From the NCBI GenBank assembly GCA_027492795.1, contig JAPUEB010000044.1, positions 1 through 64,000 of the forward strand: a DNA stretch of 64,000 nucleotides, read 5' to 3'. The notes beneath the pieces were generated by a model. It searched no databases. It saw only the letters and a list, made by a program, of their open reading frames with translations, and was not told the origin of the DNA. Positions within the stretch are counted from its first letter, which is position 1. The number at the start of each line of letters is the position of its first letter. Positions 40,497 to 50,698 of the stretch are shown in pieces. Source of the DNA: Chryseobacterium sp. Lineage in GTDB: Bacteria > Bacteroidota > Bacteroidia > Flavobacteriales > Weeksellaceae. The translations under genes and the position numbers were made by a program.

Positions 40497-42626
40497 TTAC
40501 TTAAAAATCCTTCCCACAATTTTTCCGATTGCAACAAAATCTGCAGCGTTTCCAATATCGCGGGTGTGTTTTGTGTATTCATCCTCTCCCAATCTATTTG
40601 GAAATATGAGCAAATAATTTCTGTTACGGAAGTTTTCGTTCAAATAATCGGGAACACGCTGCATTTCGGGAAGGTACGAAACCATTTCTCTCGTTGCCAT
40701 AAATAGAATTAACGCATCGTTTTCTTTCATTTTATCAAAAACACTTCTCAGTTCCGCCCAATTGCTAAAAATGACTGTGGAAGCGTCAATATTCACTTTA
40801 TTTCGGATGTTTTCAATAATAGAGATGGTGTCTTCTGTACCGTAAAATTCCACTTTCGAGCCCGAGTTTCGCGCTATATTCCAAACTTTAAGTAATGAAT
40901 GGAAGAAACCGGATTCCAAATGTGCTTTATGTGGGAGTATAACGATGTATTTCTGTATGGTGGAAACGGGTTGTGCAGAATGATATACCAAAACATTTGA
41001 TGAACGATTGCGCAAATAGCCACTGTACAAATTGTATACAAAACTGGGCGAAAACCCCTTTTCTACGTCAACTCCTATAAGCAAATCTGTAATTTCGTTC
41101 ACTTTAATTTCGTTGCTTACACCATTGATAACATCTGCATCATAACGCGTTAATGGTGTAACTTTTACATCTGCGGACGCGCCAATAGTTTGCGCAGCAT
41201 GAAGAAGTTTTTCTGCATTTTTTTTGGAAGATTCATTTTTTTCTTCATTAATGATGTTTAGCGCGAAAAGATCTTCTTTATTGTTTCTCGATTTAAAAAG
41301 AAGCGCAAGATTCATCATCGGCTCAATAATACTCAACTGATTTACTGCAAGAAGAATTTTTTCTTCATCGGGATTGATATCGGAAATGGTGTTCTCATTT
41401 TCGCTTTCTACAAGTTTATTTGCATTTTTCTGTGTAACGAAGGAAGAAACGGTACAGGAAACCAAAATCAAAAGAATACTTCCGTTCAGCACGCTTTCGT
41501 CCAAAAGACGAATGGGTTCTCCGGTTGGAGTTTCGCCGATGATAATGCTGTAACCAACCATCACAATTGCCAAAGTTGCCGCTGCGTGAGCCGCGCTTAA
41601 GCCAAAAATAACACCGCCTTGTTCTTTGGTAAGCCGAAATGTTTTTTGTGTGGCAACTGCTGCAAAATATTTAGAAAAAATTCCAATAACCGTCATTAAT
41701 AAAGCGATTTCTATGGTTTTTAAATCTTTAAAGAAAACGCTGAAATCGATAATCATCCCGACACTTATCAGGAAAAATGGGATGAAAATAGCATTTCCCA
41801 CAAATTCTACCCGATTCATGAGTGCGGAAGTGTGCGGAATCAATCTGTTTAAAGCAAGTCCCGCGAAAAATGCACCTATAATGGCTTCTACACCGGCAAG
41901 TTCGGCAAGAACCGCTGCAAGATAAATCATCACCAATACAAAAATATACTGCGAAATATTATCATTAACTTTTTTGAAAAACCACCTACCCAAAATAGGA
42001 AAACCAGCCAAAACCACTACCGAAAAAACCAACATTGACACGGAAATTTTCGTCCAAAACGCCGCATTTACTTCTCCCTGAACTACACCTACACAAACCG
42101 CCAAAACCAAAAGAGCCAAAATATCGGTAATCATGGTTCCGCCAACTGCAATGTTTACCGGAAGCGATTTTGAAATCCCCAATTTGCTAACAATAGGGTA
42201 AGAAATAAGCGTGTGCGACGAAAAAATACTCGCAAAAACAAACGAGGTAATCCAAGGGAAATTAAAAAGATAATGCGAGCTTAAAATCCCTAAAACAAAG
42301 GGAATTGCAAAGGTATAGAAGCCGAAACCAATACTTTTCCATTTGTTTTTTTTGAATTCTGCAAGGTCGATTTCCAAGCCTGCCAAAAACATAATGTAGA
42401 GCAAACCAGTAGTTCCGGTTACTACAATACTTGCGTCTCTCGCCAAAACATTGAAGCCATTTGGGCCGATTATCGCGCCTGCTATAATTAGGCCTAAAAG
42501 ATGCGGAACCTTAATTTTATTGAGTAAAATTGGGGCAAAAAGTATGATGATGAGAACCACCAAAAACTTCAAAACCGGATCTTCTAACGGAAGTGAAAGA
42601 TTTGTAATGCTTAAGATTGTCAGCAT
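40497..42626 (-). CDS. CPA2-type cation:proton antiporter
   Basis: Inner-membrane antiporter of 709 residues. The first about 400 residues are multi-spanning (12-13 helices) with the Na/H-exchanger fold, including GLIIAGAIIGPNGFNVLA, IVSKLGISKSLPVNIAVGGTMITD and LAGLEIDLAEFKKNKWK. The C-terminal half is cytoplasmic and resembles a universal-stress-protein pair (ILLAVNQLSIIEPMMNLALLFKSRN and IVILPHKAHLESGFFHSLLKVW). KefB/NhaS-like K+ or Na+ exchange is the best guess; the ion is unknown. The lipoprotein gene ends 3 bp upstream, so they may be one transcript. Confidence 0.9.
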   Translation of the reverse strand: MLTILSITNLSLPLEDPVLKFLVVLIIILFAPILLNKIKVPHLLGLIIAGAIIGPNGFNVLARDASIVVTGTTGLLYIMFLAGLEIDLAEFKKNKWKSIGFGFYTFAIPFVLGILSSHYLFNFPWITSFVFASIFSSHTLISYPIVSKLGISKSLPVNIAVGGTMITDILALLVLAVCVGVVQGEVNAAFWTKISVSMLVFSVVVLAGFPILGRWFFKKVNDNISQYIFVLVMIYLAAVLAELAGVEAIIGAFFAGLALNRLIPHTSALMNRVEFVGNAIFIPFFLISVGMIIDFSVFFKDLKTIEIALLMTVIGIFSKYFAAVATQKTFRLTKEQGGVIFGLSAAHAAATLAIVMVGYSIIIGETPTGEPIRLLDESVLNGSILLILVSCTVSSFVTQKNANKLVESENENTISDINPDEEKILLAVNQLSIIEPMMNLALLFKSRNNKEDLFALNIINEEKNESSKKNAEKLLHAAQTIGASADVKVTPLTRYDADVINGVSNEIKVNEITDLLIGVDVEKGFSPSFVYNLYSGYLRNRSSNVLVYHSAQPVSTIQKYIVILPHKAHLESGFFHSLLKVWNIARNSGSKVEFYGTEDTISIIENIRNKVNIDASTVIFSNWAELRSVFDKMKENDALILFMATREMVSYLPEMQRVPDYLNENFRNRNYLLIFPNRLGEDEYTKHTRDIGNAADFVAIGKIVGRIFK

Positions 42627-42629
42627 AAA

Positions 42630-43205
42630 TTATTTTTTAGATTTATCTAAATCAACAGAAAACCGAGAGACGCAGCTGTTTTGACCAATGACATCTCTGA
42701 AGCCTTTAATCTTATTTTCCTGCAAATCATTCAGCACTATATTGATCTCCGTTTTATTGGTAGCTGTGGAATCGCTGATGAACTTAAAATGAATTTCAGA
42801 ACCATTATATTTTCCGGTGTAAATTCTGGCATTCCCAGTTTTGTTGGTCACTTTTGCCGAAATTACAGATCCGTTTTCAGAAAATTCCCAAGTATCCGTT
42901 CGTGTATCACCAATTACATTTTCAGGACAGTTTGATTCAGTACAGATCATTTTTCCGCTCCATCTTCCTAAAATATGTTCAGGAATTGCAAAGGTTTGCA
43001 AAGAATCCTTTCTTGCGAGTAAACTGTCCCGCATTTTTATAAGATTCTGATATTCTGATTCTTTCAGAGAAAAAGCTTTCTCTTTTTCAAGAAGTTTTTC
43101 TTCACGAAGCATCAGCTCGGCATTTTTTTTATTGAAATCGCAAGAGTTCAAAACTAAAAGACTTACAACAAAAAGAAAGAAAAAGGGAGACTTGATAGAT
43201 GTCAT
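42630..43205 (-). CDS. hypothetical lipoprotein with coiled-coil stem
   Basis: The 191-residue product has a lipoprotein signal ending VLNSCDFNKK and a heptad-like stretch (KKNAELMLREEKLLEKEKAFSLKESEYQNLIKMRDSLLARKDSL) forming a probable coiled coil. A globular domain follows (GRWSGKMICTESNCPENVIGDTRTDTWEFSENGS...), with two cysteines. I do not recognise the family. It lies directly upstream of the antiporter gene, a gap of 3 bp. Confidence 0.65.
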   Translation of the reverse strand: MTSIKSPFFFLFVVSLLVLNSCDFNKKNAELMLREEKLLEKEKAFSLKESEYQNLIKMRDSLLARKDSLQTFAIPEHILGRWSGKMICTESNCPENVIGDTRTDTWEFSENGSVISAKVTNKTGNARIYTGKYNGSEIHFKFISDSTATNKTEINIVLNDLQENKIKGFRDVIGQNSCVSRFSVDLDKSKK

Positions 43206-43357
43206 TTTTGCATGTTTTATTTTGTAATTTTTTAAAAATAGTAAAAAAAATCAAGAAAGAAAAATTCAAAATCTTTTTTTGCAAGCCTTTAAACTTGATT
43301 TTTCGGCAAATTCGCTATTAATTTTTTGTGTAATTTTGCGCTTTCAACTTCATATCA

Positions 43358-45190
43358 ATGAATTACTATAAAAGGGCGATATCGTACATTTTACCCTACA
43401 AATCTACAATAGCGCTGGGAATTTTCTTTAATATCCTTTACGCTGTTTTTAATATTATTGCCATGTTGGGATTTATTCCCGTGCTCAATATTCTATTCGA
43501 TAAAAAAACTCCGAAAATAGAATCCAAACCTGTTTTTAATGGTGAAATTTCAAGTTTGGGCGATTTTTTGAAAAACAGCTTCAATTTTTTCATTCAGGAA
43601 CTGGAAGCAAGTAGAGGTCCAGAATATGTTCTTTTGCTTACCTGCATTATGTTTATTTCTATGTTTCTTTTTAGAAATATTTTCAGCTATTTTTCTGAAT
43701 TTTACCTTACTTATTCGCGAACCGGCGTTTCCAGAGATTTTAGAAGCCAGCTTCACAGCAAAATTTTAGAATTGCCTGTTGCATTTTTTTCAGACACCAG
43801 AAAAGGAGATGTTTTTGCGAGAATCACGTCTGATGTTGGCGAAATTGAAGGAAATATCCTGAACAGTTTGATTGATATCATCCGTTCTCCTATTGTTATT
43901 ATTCTTACAATGGGGTATTTATTGTATTCCAATTTTCAGCTTACCGTTTTTACATTAATTGTTTTTCCGATTATGGGAACATTAATTTCAATGATTGGAA
44001 AAAGCCTGAAAAAAGATACTGGAGAAGCGCAACAGGAACTAGGGAAAATGTATTCTTATGTGGATGAAACACTTGTAGGATTAAAAGTTATAAAAATCTT
44101 CAACGCATCCGAACAAATAAAAGCCCGTTTTGATGACACCCTGAACAGGATTCGCGACCTTTCATTAAAATTATTCAAGAAAAAAGCACTTGCATCGCCT
44201 GTAAGTGAACTTTTAGGAGCTTTAACGATTGGTATGATTGTTTATTTCGGCGGAAAATTGGCATTGCAGGGAAAAGGACTTTCCGGAGCTGAATTTATAG
44301 TTTATATCTCCCTTTTTTACACCATTTTGGATCCCTTGAAAAGGCTTTCAAATTCAATTTCAAATTTTCAGAAGGGTGAAGTTTCTGCAAAAAGGGTTTT
44401 TGAAATTCTGGATGCCGATTTTCAGATAAAAGAAATAGAAAATGCAATTGTAATAGACGATATAAAAGAAAAAATAGAGTTTAAAAACATCAGCTTTGCC
44501 TACGAAGACCGCAAAATTCTGGATAATTTCACACTCACCATTCCGAAAGGACAAAGTGTAGCATTGGTAGGACAAAGTGGAAGCGGAAAAAGTACGATTG
44601 CAAACCTGATTACCCGTTTTTACGACGTTCAGGAAGGCGAAATTTTGATTGACGGAATCAACATCAAAAACATTAAACTTTCAAGCTACAGAAAGCTTTT
44701 CGGGTTGGTAACACAGGATAATATTCTTTTTAACGATACCATTGCCAACAATATCGCTCTCGGAAATCTAAAAGTAGGACAAGAACGCATTCAAAATGCC
44801 GCAAAAGTTGCCAATGCAAATGATTTTATACTGGATCTTCCAAAAGGGTATGATACAGGAATTGGCGAAGCCGGCGGAAAGCTTTCGGGTGGACAAAAAC
44901 AAAGAATTTCCATTGCGAGAGCAGTTTTGAAAAATCCTCCGATTATGATTTTGGACGAAGCAACTTCAGCTTTGGACACAGAATCTGAAAAACTGGTACA
45001 GGAAGCTTTGGAACATATGATGGAAAACCGTACATCATTGGTGATTGCGCACCGACTTTCCACCATACAGAAAGCCGACACAATTGTAGTAATGGAGCGC
45101 GGAAAAATTGTAGAACAAGGAACCCACCACGAACTTTACGAAAAAGACGGCGTTTACAGAAAACTGGTGGATTTGCAGAATTTCGAGTAG
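43358..45190 (+). CDS. MsbA-type ABC exporter (fused permease-ATPase)
   Basis: Half-transporter of 610 residues: six membrane helices in the first about 330 residues, then an ATPase. Walker A is VALVGQSGSGKST, the Q-loop is VTQDN, the signature is LSGGQKQRIS, Walker B is IMILDEATSALD and the switch His is in VIAHRLS. It forms homodimers; MsbA-like members flip lipids or lipid A, but drug or peptide export is possible. A TAATTTTG box (TAnnTTTG) lies at 43331-43338. A strong terminator follows. Confidence 0.92.
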   Translation: MNYYKRAISYILPYKSTIALGIFFNILYAVFNIIAMLGFIPVLNILFDKKTPKIESKPVFNGEISSLGDFLKNSFNFFIQELEASRGPEYVLLLTCIMFISMFLFRNIFSYFSEFYLTYSRTGVSRDFRSQLHSKILELPVAFFSDTRKGDVFARITSDVGEIEGNILNSLIDIIRSPIVIILTMGYLLYSNFQLTVFTLIVFPIMGTLISMIGKSLKKDTGEAQQELGKMYSYVDETLVGLKVIKIFNASEQIKARFDDTLNRIRDLSLKLFKKKALASPVSELLGALTIGMIVYFGGKLALQGKGLSGAEFIVYISLFYTILDPLKRLSNSISNFQKGEVSAKRVFEILDADFQIKEIENAIVIDDIKEKIEFKNISFAYEDRKILDNFTLTIPKGQSVALVGQSGSGKSTIANLITRFYDVQEGEILIDGINIKNIKLSSYRKLFGLVTQDNILFNDTIANNIALGNLKVGQERIQNAAKVANANDFILDLPKGYDTGIGEAGGKLSGGQKQRISIARAVLKNPPIMILDEATSALDTESEKLVQEALEHMMENRTSLVIAHRLSTIQKADTIVVMERGKIVEQGTHHELYEKDGVYRKLVDLQNFE

Positions 45191-45220
45191 TTTTTTATAA
45201 ATACTTAAATCACAACTAAA

Positions 45221-45258
45221 AAAAAAATGAAGCTTTAAGTTGGGCTTCATTTTTTTTT
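45221..45258. terminator. bidirectional terminator between the ABC exporter and psd
   Basis: AAAAAAATGAAGC at 45221-45233 and GCTTCATTTTTTT at 45244-45256 form a perfect 13-bp stem with a ten-base loop, T-runs on both strands. Confidence 0.85.
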
Positions 45259-45264
45259 GTATTC

Positions 45265-45927
45265 TTAATAATTTTCAGCTTTCATTTTCGCAATCACATC
45301 AATGCCGCCTGTTGTTTTATCTCCAATTTTGCAAAGAATTTCCGTATCCAAAGGTAGGAAAACATCCATTCTGGAGCCGAATTTTATGAAACCGTATTCG
45401 TGTCCTGCTTTTGAAGTGTCGCCTTCATTGCAGTAAAACACAATTCTTCTCGCTACATAACCTGCAATTTGACGGAACACCACTTTGTGATGGGTTAAAC
45501 TTTCAACGGCAACGGTGGTTCTTTCGTTATCTGTAGAAGATTTTTCGTGCCATGCAACGAGGTATTTCCCAGGATGATACTTTTTATAAATTACCTTACC
45601 TGAAACCGGATAACGGCAAATATGTACATTGAGAGGCGACATAAAAATAGAGACCTGAATAGCTTTTTCTTTCAGAAATTCTGGTTCGTCCACTTCCTTT
45701 ATCATCACCACTTTTCCGTCAACCGGCGCTATTACGTTTTCTTTATGGTCTAAAATTTCACGGTTGGGAACGCGGAAAAACCAAAAAACTAATCCATAAA
45801 TTACCAATAGTGGAATGATTACCAACAGGGACCACTCTTTCAAAAAATAAACAGCCAGAAACGCCAAAACAGCGAATGCGATACTTGCAACGATAATGGT
45901 TCCTGTAGATTCTCTATGCAGTTTCAT
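45265..45927 (-). CDS. psd: phosphatidylserine decarboxylase proenzyme
   Basis: Makes phosphatidylethanolamine from phosphatidylserine. The 220-residue short form has one or two N-terminal membrane segments (about 8-48), the HxPL-like SPLNVHICRYP block and the self-processing site in EYGFIKFGSRMDVFLP; Gly184-Ser185 is the predicted cleavage that creates the pyruvoyl group. It follows cdsA by 7 bp in a phospholipid-synthesis operon with LUD, ftsH and rsfS upstream. Confidence 0.93.
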   Translation of the reverse strand: MKLHRESTGTIIVASIAFAVLAFLAVYFLKEWSLLVIIPLLVIYGLVFWFFRVPNREILDHKENVIAPVDGKVVMIKEVDEPEFLKEKAIQVSIFMSPLNVHICRYPVSGKVIYKKYHPGKYLVAWHEKSSTDNERTTVAVESLTHHKVVFRQIAGYVARRIVFYCNEGDTSKAGHEYGFIKFGSRMDVFLPLDTEILCKIGDKTTGGIDVIAKMKAENY

Positions 45928-45934
45928 GATTTTT

Positions 45935-46807
45935 TTAAATAATTTTTTCTAAAATAAAGTACAAATATACAATTGGAGCGCAGATAATAAAACTGTCCAG
46001 CCTGTCTAAAACCCCACCATGTCCGGGAATGATGTTTCCCGAATCCTTCACGCCGAAACTTCTCTTCAATTGGCTTTCTACCAAATCACCTAAAGGCGCA
46101 AAAATAGAAATCAACAGTCCCACCACAATCCAATTTCCACGAAGATTGGGAACGTATTTTTCTACAAAAAATGCCAAAATTAATGTTAGAATTACTCCTC
46201 CTGCGAAGCCTTCCCAAGTTTTCTTCGGCGAAATTTTCGGCGACATTTTGTGTTTCCCGAAAAACTTTCCAGTTAAATATGCAAAAGTATCACTGCTCCA
46301 AATGAGGATAAAAAGATAAAAAACCTCCTGCGTAAAGTAATTCTGCATTGCAGAATATTTGGGAAGCCCAAGCGCAAAACCAAAAGGCAACGCTATGTAA
46401 ATTACAGTAAAGATAAGCTTTCCACTGTCAAAATAAAGTTCATTTGTGTATTTGAAAAGAGTAATAACAGCAATAAGGATGAGTGAAAGTGCCAAAATCT
46501 CCGTAAGTCTGAAATCAAAATAAAAACCATGATTGAAATACCTCTTTGTAAAAAGATAAAAAACGAATAATGCAAGCGGAAAAACCACCCACCGTTCATA
46601 ACCATTGCTAAACTTCATGATACGGAAGCATTCCCAAAGCCCCATTATGAATAAAAATGCAATAAGGCCAAAATAGAGCTGGTATTGCTTTACGGAATCC
46701 GGAAAAACCTTGTTGATGGTTTCTGCGCCTAATGGATGAACGCACGCCATAAGCACAATAATATATACTAAACCGGATATGGTACGTTGAATTAAGTTTT
46801 TGTCCAA
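45935..46807 (-). CDS. cdsA: phosphatidate cytidylyltransferase
   Basis: Inner-membrane enzyme making CDP-diacylglycerol from phosphatidate and CTP. The 290-residue protein has about eight hydrophobic helices and the family signature SQLKRSFGVKDSGNIIPGH followed by GGVLDRLDS near the C-terminus. The product feeds the pathway ending in the adjacent psd. In the Flavobacteriia run rsfS-ftsH-LUD-cdsA-psd it is followed directly by psd. Confidence 0.94.
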   Translation of the reverse strand: MDKNLIQRTISGLVYIIVLMACVHPLGAETINKVFPDSVKQYQLYFGLIAFLFIMGLWECFRIMKFSNGYERWVVFPLALFVFYLFTKRYFNHGFYFDFRLTEILALSLILIAVITLFKYTNELYFDSGKLIFTVIYIALPFGFALGLPKYSAMQNYFTQEVFYLFILIWSSDTFAYLTGKFFGKHKMSPKISPKKTWEGFAGGVILTLILAFFVEKYVPNLRGNWIVVGLLISIFAPLGDLVESQLKRSFGVKDSGNIIPGHGGVLDRLDSFIICAPIVYLYFILEKII

Positions 46808-46822
46808 AATGGCATTTTTTGA

Positions 46823-47404
46823 TTAATCTTCAATCAAAAGAAGGAAGAGTTTAGTATTTTCATTGGAAGGATTGTCCAATTTTCCCTGATTTCCGCTAAT
46901 GGAAGTGAGGTTTTTCACATTTCCGTTTCGTTTTATTTTGCTCATGGCTTCGTTCAGGTTGGAAACAATCTGGGATACATTTGCCATCACAATAATTTTT
47001 TCGGGAAGTCTGGAAGAGTGAAAGTGTTTGATATTGTTGTGAGAGAGCATAATTCTGCCATCGTAGGCAATTAGATACTCACAGGTGATGAAGGCGGCAT
47101 CGTTATCGGGATCAAGGTTTTCGGTATAATTGGATTTAATAACATCCAAGAAGTTCCTCAAGTCATTATCGCAGCAGAACACCGATTTTATTTCCTCAAT
47201 CTTGATAATTTGATTTAAAGTTTGTAGAGCTTCCGCCTCATCCGCACAATAATTAAAAAAACCGCCGGAATGCGTGAAAAGCTGGGCAAATTTATAGTCT
47301 AGATCAGCATTTTTCAGCGAATCTCCTAATCTTTCCAGGCTTTGGCTGTCGTCATCTTCGCCCTGGTTGATAATTTTCCCGACAATTTTCTTAAATAAAC
47401 TCAA
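46823..47404 (-). CDS. LUD domain-containing protein
   Basis: The 193-residue protein matches the LutC/YkgG-like LUD domain, with the segment DAAFITCEYLIAYDGRIMLSHNNIKHFHSSRLPEKIIVMANVSQIVSNLNEA near its centre. The LUD family includes lactate-utilisation proteins, but stand-alone versions in this Bacteroidota operon have no established role. It starts MSLFKKIVGKIINQGEDDDSQ, a short charged N-terminus. The gene is 115 bp downstream of ftsH. Confidence 0.8.
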   Translation of the reverse strand: MSLFKKIVGKIINQGEDDDSQSLERLGDSLKNADLDYKFAQLFTHSGGFFNYCADEAEALQTLNQIIKIEEIKSVFCCDNDLRNFLDVIKSNYTENLDPDNDAAFITCEYLIAYDGRIMLSHNNIKHFHSSRLPEKIIVMANVSQIVSNLNEAMSKIKRNGNVKNLTSISGNQGKLDNPSNENTKLFLLLIED

Positions 47405-47475
47405 CTTCCGCTATTTAAATTAATTGATACAAAAATAGAAATTTTTTTAAAAGATTTTAAGCTCTACACTAAAAA

Positions 47476-47509
47476 AACACAAAACCTGACATTCATTAAG
47501 AATATCAGG
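47476..47509 (-). terminator. possible terminator or processing hairpin after ftsH
   Basis: CCTGACATTC at 47485-47494 and GAATATCAGG at 47500-47509 pair except at one position; T-rich minus-strand sequence follows. It would reduce read-through from ftsH into the LUD gene. Confidence 0.5.
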
Positions 47510-47519
47510 CTAATAATTC

Positions 47520-49520
47520 TCAAAGCTGCGTTCCGCTTTCTGGTGCTGCAATATTTTCTTCAGCAATTTTTTCTCCGGCGTTTTTCAAATCCTTTGATTC
47601 AGAATTTGCCACAGGATGTTCCGTAAGTTCCGGATCCCAAGCTCTTTTCCCGAAAATTTCTTCAAGATCTTCCTGGAATATTACTTCTTTCTCCAAAAGT
47701 TTTCCTGCCAACGCATCCAGCTTGTCTCGGTTCTTGGAAAGTATTTCTAGGGCTCTTGTATATTGTTGCTCTATAATTCCTTTGATTTCTACATCAATCT
47801 TTTTGGCTGTTTCTTCGGAATAGGGCTTTCCAAAACTGTATTCGCTTTGTCCGGAGCTGTCATAATACGAAATATTTCCAATATTTTCGCTCAATCCATA
47901 AATGGTAACCATTGCCTGTGCCTGTTTGGTAACCCTTTCCAAATCGGAGAGTGCACCTGTGGAAATATTTCCAAAAGCGGTCATTTCTGCCGCCCTTCCT
48001 CCGAGTGTTGCACAGATCTCATCAAGCATTTGCTCTGTTGTAGTGAGAGATCTTTCTTCCGGCAAATACCAAGCTGCTCCCAGCGAACGTCCTCTTGGTA
48101 CAATAGTTACTTTTAGCAGTGGGGCAGCATGCTCCACCAGCCAAGAAATTGCAGCATGACCGGCTTCATGAAAGGCAACACGCTTTTTTTCTGAAGGTTT
48201 AATAGCCTTATTCTTCTTTTCCAAACCTCCGATAATTCTGTCCACAGCATCCAAAAAGTCCTGTTTAGTTACAGATTCGTGGTTATTTCTGGCTGCAATT
48301 AGCGCAGCTTCGTTACAAACATTGGCAATGTCAGCTCCACTAAATCCCGGCGTTTGTTTCGCCAGAAATTCTCTGTCTACAGAATCGTCAAGTTTAATTT
48401 TTGAAAGGTGAACATCGAATATCTGTTTTCTTTCGTGAAGTTCTGGCAAATCTACATAAATGGAGCGGTCGAAACGTCCTGCTCTCATGAGTGCCTTATC
48501 CAGAATATCTGCACGGTTGGTTGCCGCCATTACGATAACGTTCGTGTCTGTACCAAAGCCATCCATTTCGGTAAGCAATTGGTTTAGCGTGTTTTCTCTT
48601 TCGTCGTTTCCTCCCTGAAATCCGCCTCTTCCTCTTGCCCTACCAATTGCATCTATTTCATCAATAAAAATAATTGCTGGAGATTTTGCTTTTGCCTGCG
48701 CAAAAAGGTCTCGAACTCTGGATGCACCTACTCCCACAAACATTTCCACAAAATCTGAACCTGAAAGCGAGAAGAAAGGAACTTTTGCCTCACCTGCGAC
48801 AGCCTTTGCTAAAAGTGTTTTACCGGTTCCCGGAGGACCTACCAAAAGAACTCCTTTTGGAATTTTACCCCCTAGTTTTGTATATTTTTCGGAGTTTTTC
48901 AGAAAATCTACCACTTCTTGTACTTCTTCTTTGGCTCCTTCCAGTCCAGCTACATCCTTGAAGGTTACGTTCAGTTTTTCCTTTTCATCAAAGAGTTTTG
49001 CACGAGATTTACCGATGGAGAATATTTGTCCACCCGGTCCACCTGGTCCCGCCATTTTTCTGAAAAAAATGTAGTAGATGATGAACATGATGGTGAGGCC
49101 TATAGCAATCTGGATTAGGAAATCCTGCACCATGCTTCCGGCAACATCCACAGTTTTTGTAGTTTTTATCTGGGGATTTTCAGCTTTTATTTTGTCGAAA
49201 TTTTCAAGAAAAAGCCTCAGGTCTCCGTATTTGATCGAGTAATCTGCACTTGGAACGGTTTCCAGTGCGGAAAATGGGCTTTCTTGCTTTTTGCTATTAG
49301 CCACCAATTTGGTTTTGGCTTCGGGCGTGAGGTAAACGTCTGCCGTAAAGTTGTCCCTGTACGCTTTTACATTCTGAATTTTTCCCTCTTTCATAATCGA
49401 GAAAAACTCTTCCTCGGTTATCTCCTGTGTATTGGAAGGTAGAAAAAGCCCTTTCCCGAAGAAAAGGAGTACCACCATAATTGCAAGGGGGAAAAACCAG
49501 TTAAATCCTTTATTGTTCAT
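47520..49520 (-). CDS. ftsH: ATP-dependent zinc metalloprotease FtsH
   Basis: Membrane-anchored AAA+ protease, 666 residues. Two transmembrane helices (about 10-25 and 132-153) bracket a periplasmic domain. The AAA+ module has Walker A GPPGTGKT at 228-235, Walker [12 protein letters not shown] and the second region of homology [20 protein letters not shown] with the Arg finger. The zinc-protease motif HEAGH is in [13 protein letters not shown]. It degrades misassembled membrane proteins and short-lived regulators. rsfS lies 23 bp upstream, in the same transcript. Confidence 0.97.
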   Translation of the reverse strand: MNNKGFNWFFPLAIMVVLLFFGKGLFLPSNTQEITEEEFFSIMKEGKIQNVKAYRDNFTADVYLTPEAKTKLVANSKKQESPFSALETVPSADYSIKYGDLRLFLENFDKIKAENPQIKTTKTVDVAGSMVQDFLIQIAIGLTIMFIIYYIFFRKMAGPGGPGGQIFSIGKSRAKLFDEKEKLNVTFKDVAGLEGAKEEVQEVVDFLKNSEKYTKLGGKIPKGVLLVGPPGTGKTLLAKAVAGEAKVPFFSLSGSDFVEMFVGVGASRVRDLFAQAKAKSPAIIFIDEIDAIGRARGRGGFQGGNDERENTLNQLLTEMDGFGTDTNVIVMAATNRADILDKALMRAGRFDRSIYVDLPELHERKQIFDVHLSKIKLDDSVDREFLAKQTPGFSGADIANVCNEAALIAARNNHESVTKQDFLDAVDRIIGGLEKKNKAIKPSEKKRVAFHEAGHAAISWLVEHAAPLLKVTIVPRGRSLGAAWYLPEERSLTTTEQMLDEICATLGGRAAEMTAFGNISTGALSDLERVTKQAQAMVTIYGLSENIGNISYYDSSGQSEYSFGKPYSEETAKKIDVEIKGIIEQQYTRALEILSKNRDKLDALAGKLLEKEVIFQEDLEEIFGKRAWDPELTEHPVANSESKDLKNAGEKIAEENIAAPESGTQL

Positions 49521-49543
49521 GTATTTTTTTCTTTTATTTGTTT

Positions 49544-49906
49544 TTAGGCTTCTATTTTGGTTATTTTAGCATCGCCCCAAAGTTCTTCAATCTCATAATA
49601 CTCCCTAATATGCCTTTGAAAAATATGCACCACTACGGAAACATAATCCATAAGTACCCAAAGCGAATTTTCTGTGCCTTCCACATGCCATGGCCGCTCT
49701 TTCAACTCGTTGCGTACTTTTTTTTCAATGTTGCCAGCAATGGCAGAAACCTGTGTGTTGGAGTTTCCGGTGCAGATAATAAATGTTTCTGCCACGGAGT
49801 TTTCAATTTTAGAAAGGTCGAAAACCATAATGTCTTCGCCTTTTGTATCCTGTATAGCGTCAATAATCTGATGAATTAATACCTCTTTATCTGTAGTTTT
49901 GTTCAT
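49544..49906 (-). CDS. rsfS: ribosomal silencing factor RsfS
   Basis: Binds the large ribosomal subunit (uL14) and blocks subunit joining under nutrient limitation. The 120-residue protein has the family blocks GEDIMVFDLSKIENSVAETFIICTGNSNTQVSAIA and ERPWHVEGTENSLWVLMDYVSVVVHIFQ. The frame is open seven codons upstream; ATG 49906 (MNKTTDKEVL) is chosen because the family starts near here. A TAAATTTG box about 18 nt upstream is a plausible promoter for the rsfS-ftsH operon. Divergent from birA. Confidence 0.93.
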   Translation of the reverse strand: MNKTTDKEVLIHQIIDAIQDTKGEDIMVFDLSKIENSVAETFIICTGNSNTQVSAIAGNIEKKVRNELKERPWHVEGTENSLWVLMDYVSVVVHIFQRHIREYYEIEELWGDAKITKIEA

Positions 49907-49981
49907 TAAAATTTTGTTAATCTGCAAATTTATTGTTTTTTATTTACTTTCACGCCTGTTCGATTCTTAAAACTTTCTTAA

Positions 49982-50698
49982 ATGAAGCATCCGTTTTACC
50001 TTGGTCATTCCTCATCAACAAACGATGAAATCCTAAATTTTTTGGATGATGGAAGCGAGGATTTTCCTGCTCTTTACACCTTCAACCAAACCAAGGGCCG
50101 CGGACAGTATGGAAAATCTTGGGAAAGTTCCGAAAATCTGAATTTGGCATTTTCTATAGCATTAAAGGATAAATTCATAAGAATCCCACTTTCTTTATTC
50201 AATTATTATACCGCCTCCGTAGTACGCAACTTTATTGCCAATTTGACCTGTTCGGAGGTTTTTATAAAATGGCCCAATGATATAATCATTAAAAATAAGA
50301 AGATTGCCGGGATGCTTATAGAACGAAAAAAAATTAACGCGGAAAGCTATGTCATCATTGGGATCGGGATTAATGTGCTTCAAAACAATTTTAAAGATTT
50401 GCCTAGCGCAGGCTCGTTGCTTACACAAACTGCAAAAAAGTTCGAGCTACACTTACTTGCAGAACAACTTTACTATCATCTTTCTAAAGAGCTACTGCAA
50501 AACAACAATGAAAAAGATATCCTTCAAAAATTTAACAATCATTTATTTAGAAGAAATGAAATTTCAGTTTTTGAAGAAAATTCCCTGCGACAAAATGGCA
50601 TAATAAAGCATGCTGACGCAGATGGTTTTCTTTGGGTTCAGATGGAAAATGATGGCTTAAGGAAATTTTACCACAAAGAAGTTCAATTGCTCTACTGA
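49982..50698 (+). CDS. birA: biotin--[acetyl-CoA-carboxylase] ligase
   Basis: Attaches biotin to carboxylases via biotinyl-AMP. The 238-residue protein is the short form without a DNA-binding domain, so it does not act as the E. coli biotin repressor. Motifs are SSTNDEILN, the adenylate loop TKGRGQYGKSWES and KWPNDIIIKNKKIAGMLIE. The stop codon overlaps the stop of the convergent LptF/G gene by several bases. Confidence 0.92.
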   Translation: MKHPFYLGHSSSTNDEILNFLDDGSEDFPALYTFNQTKGRGQYGKSWESSENLNLAFSIALKDKFIRIPLSLFNYYTASVVRNFIANLTCSEVFIKWPNDIIIKNKKIAGMLIERKKINAESYVIIGIGINVLQNNFKDLPSAGSLLTQTAKKFELHLLAEQLYYHLSKELLQNNNEKDILQKFNNHLFRRNEISVFEENSLRQNGIIKHADADGFLWVQMENDGLRKFYHKEVQLLY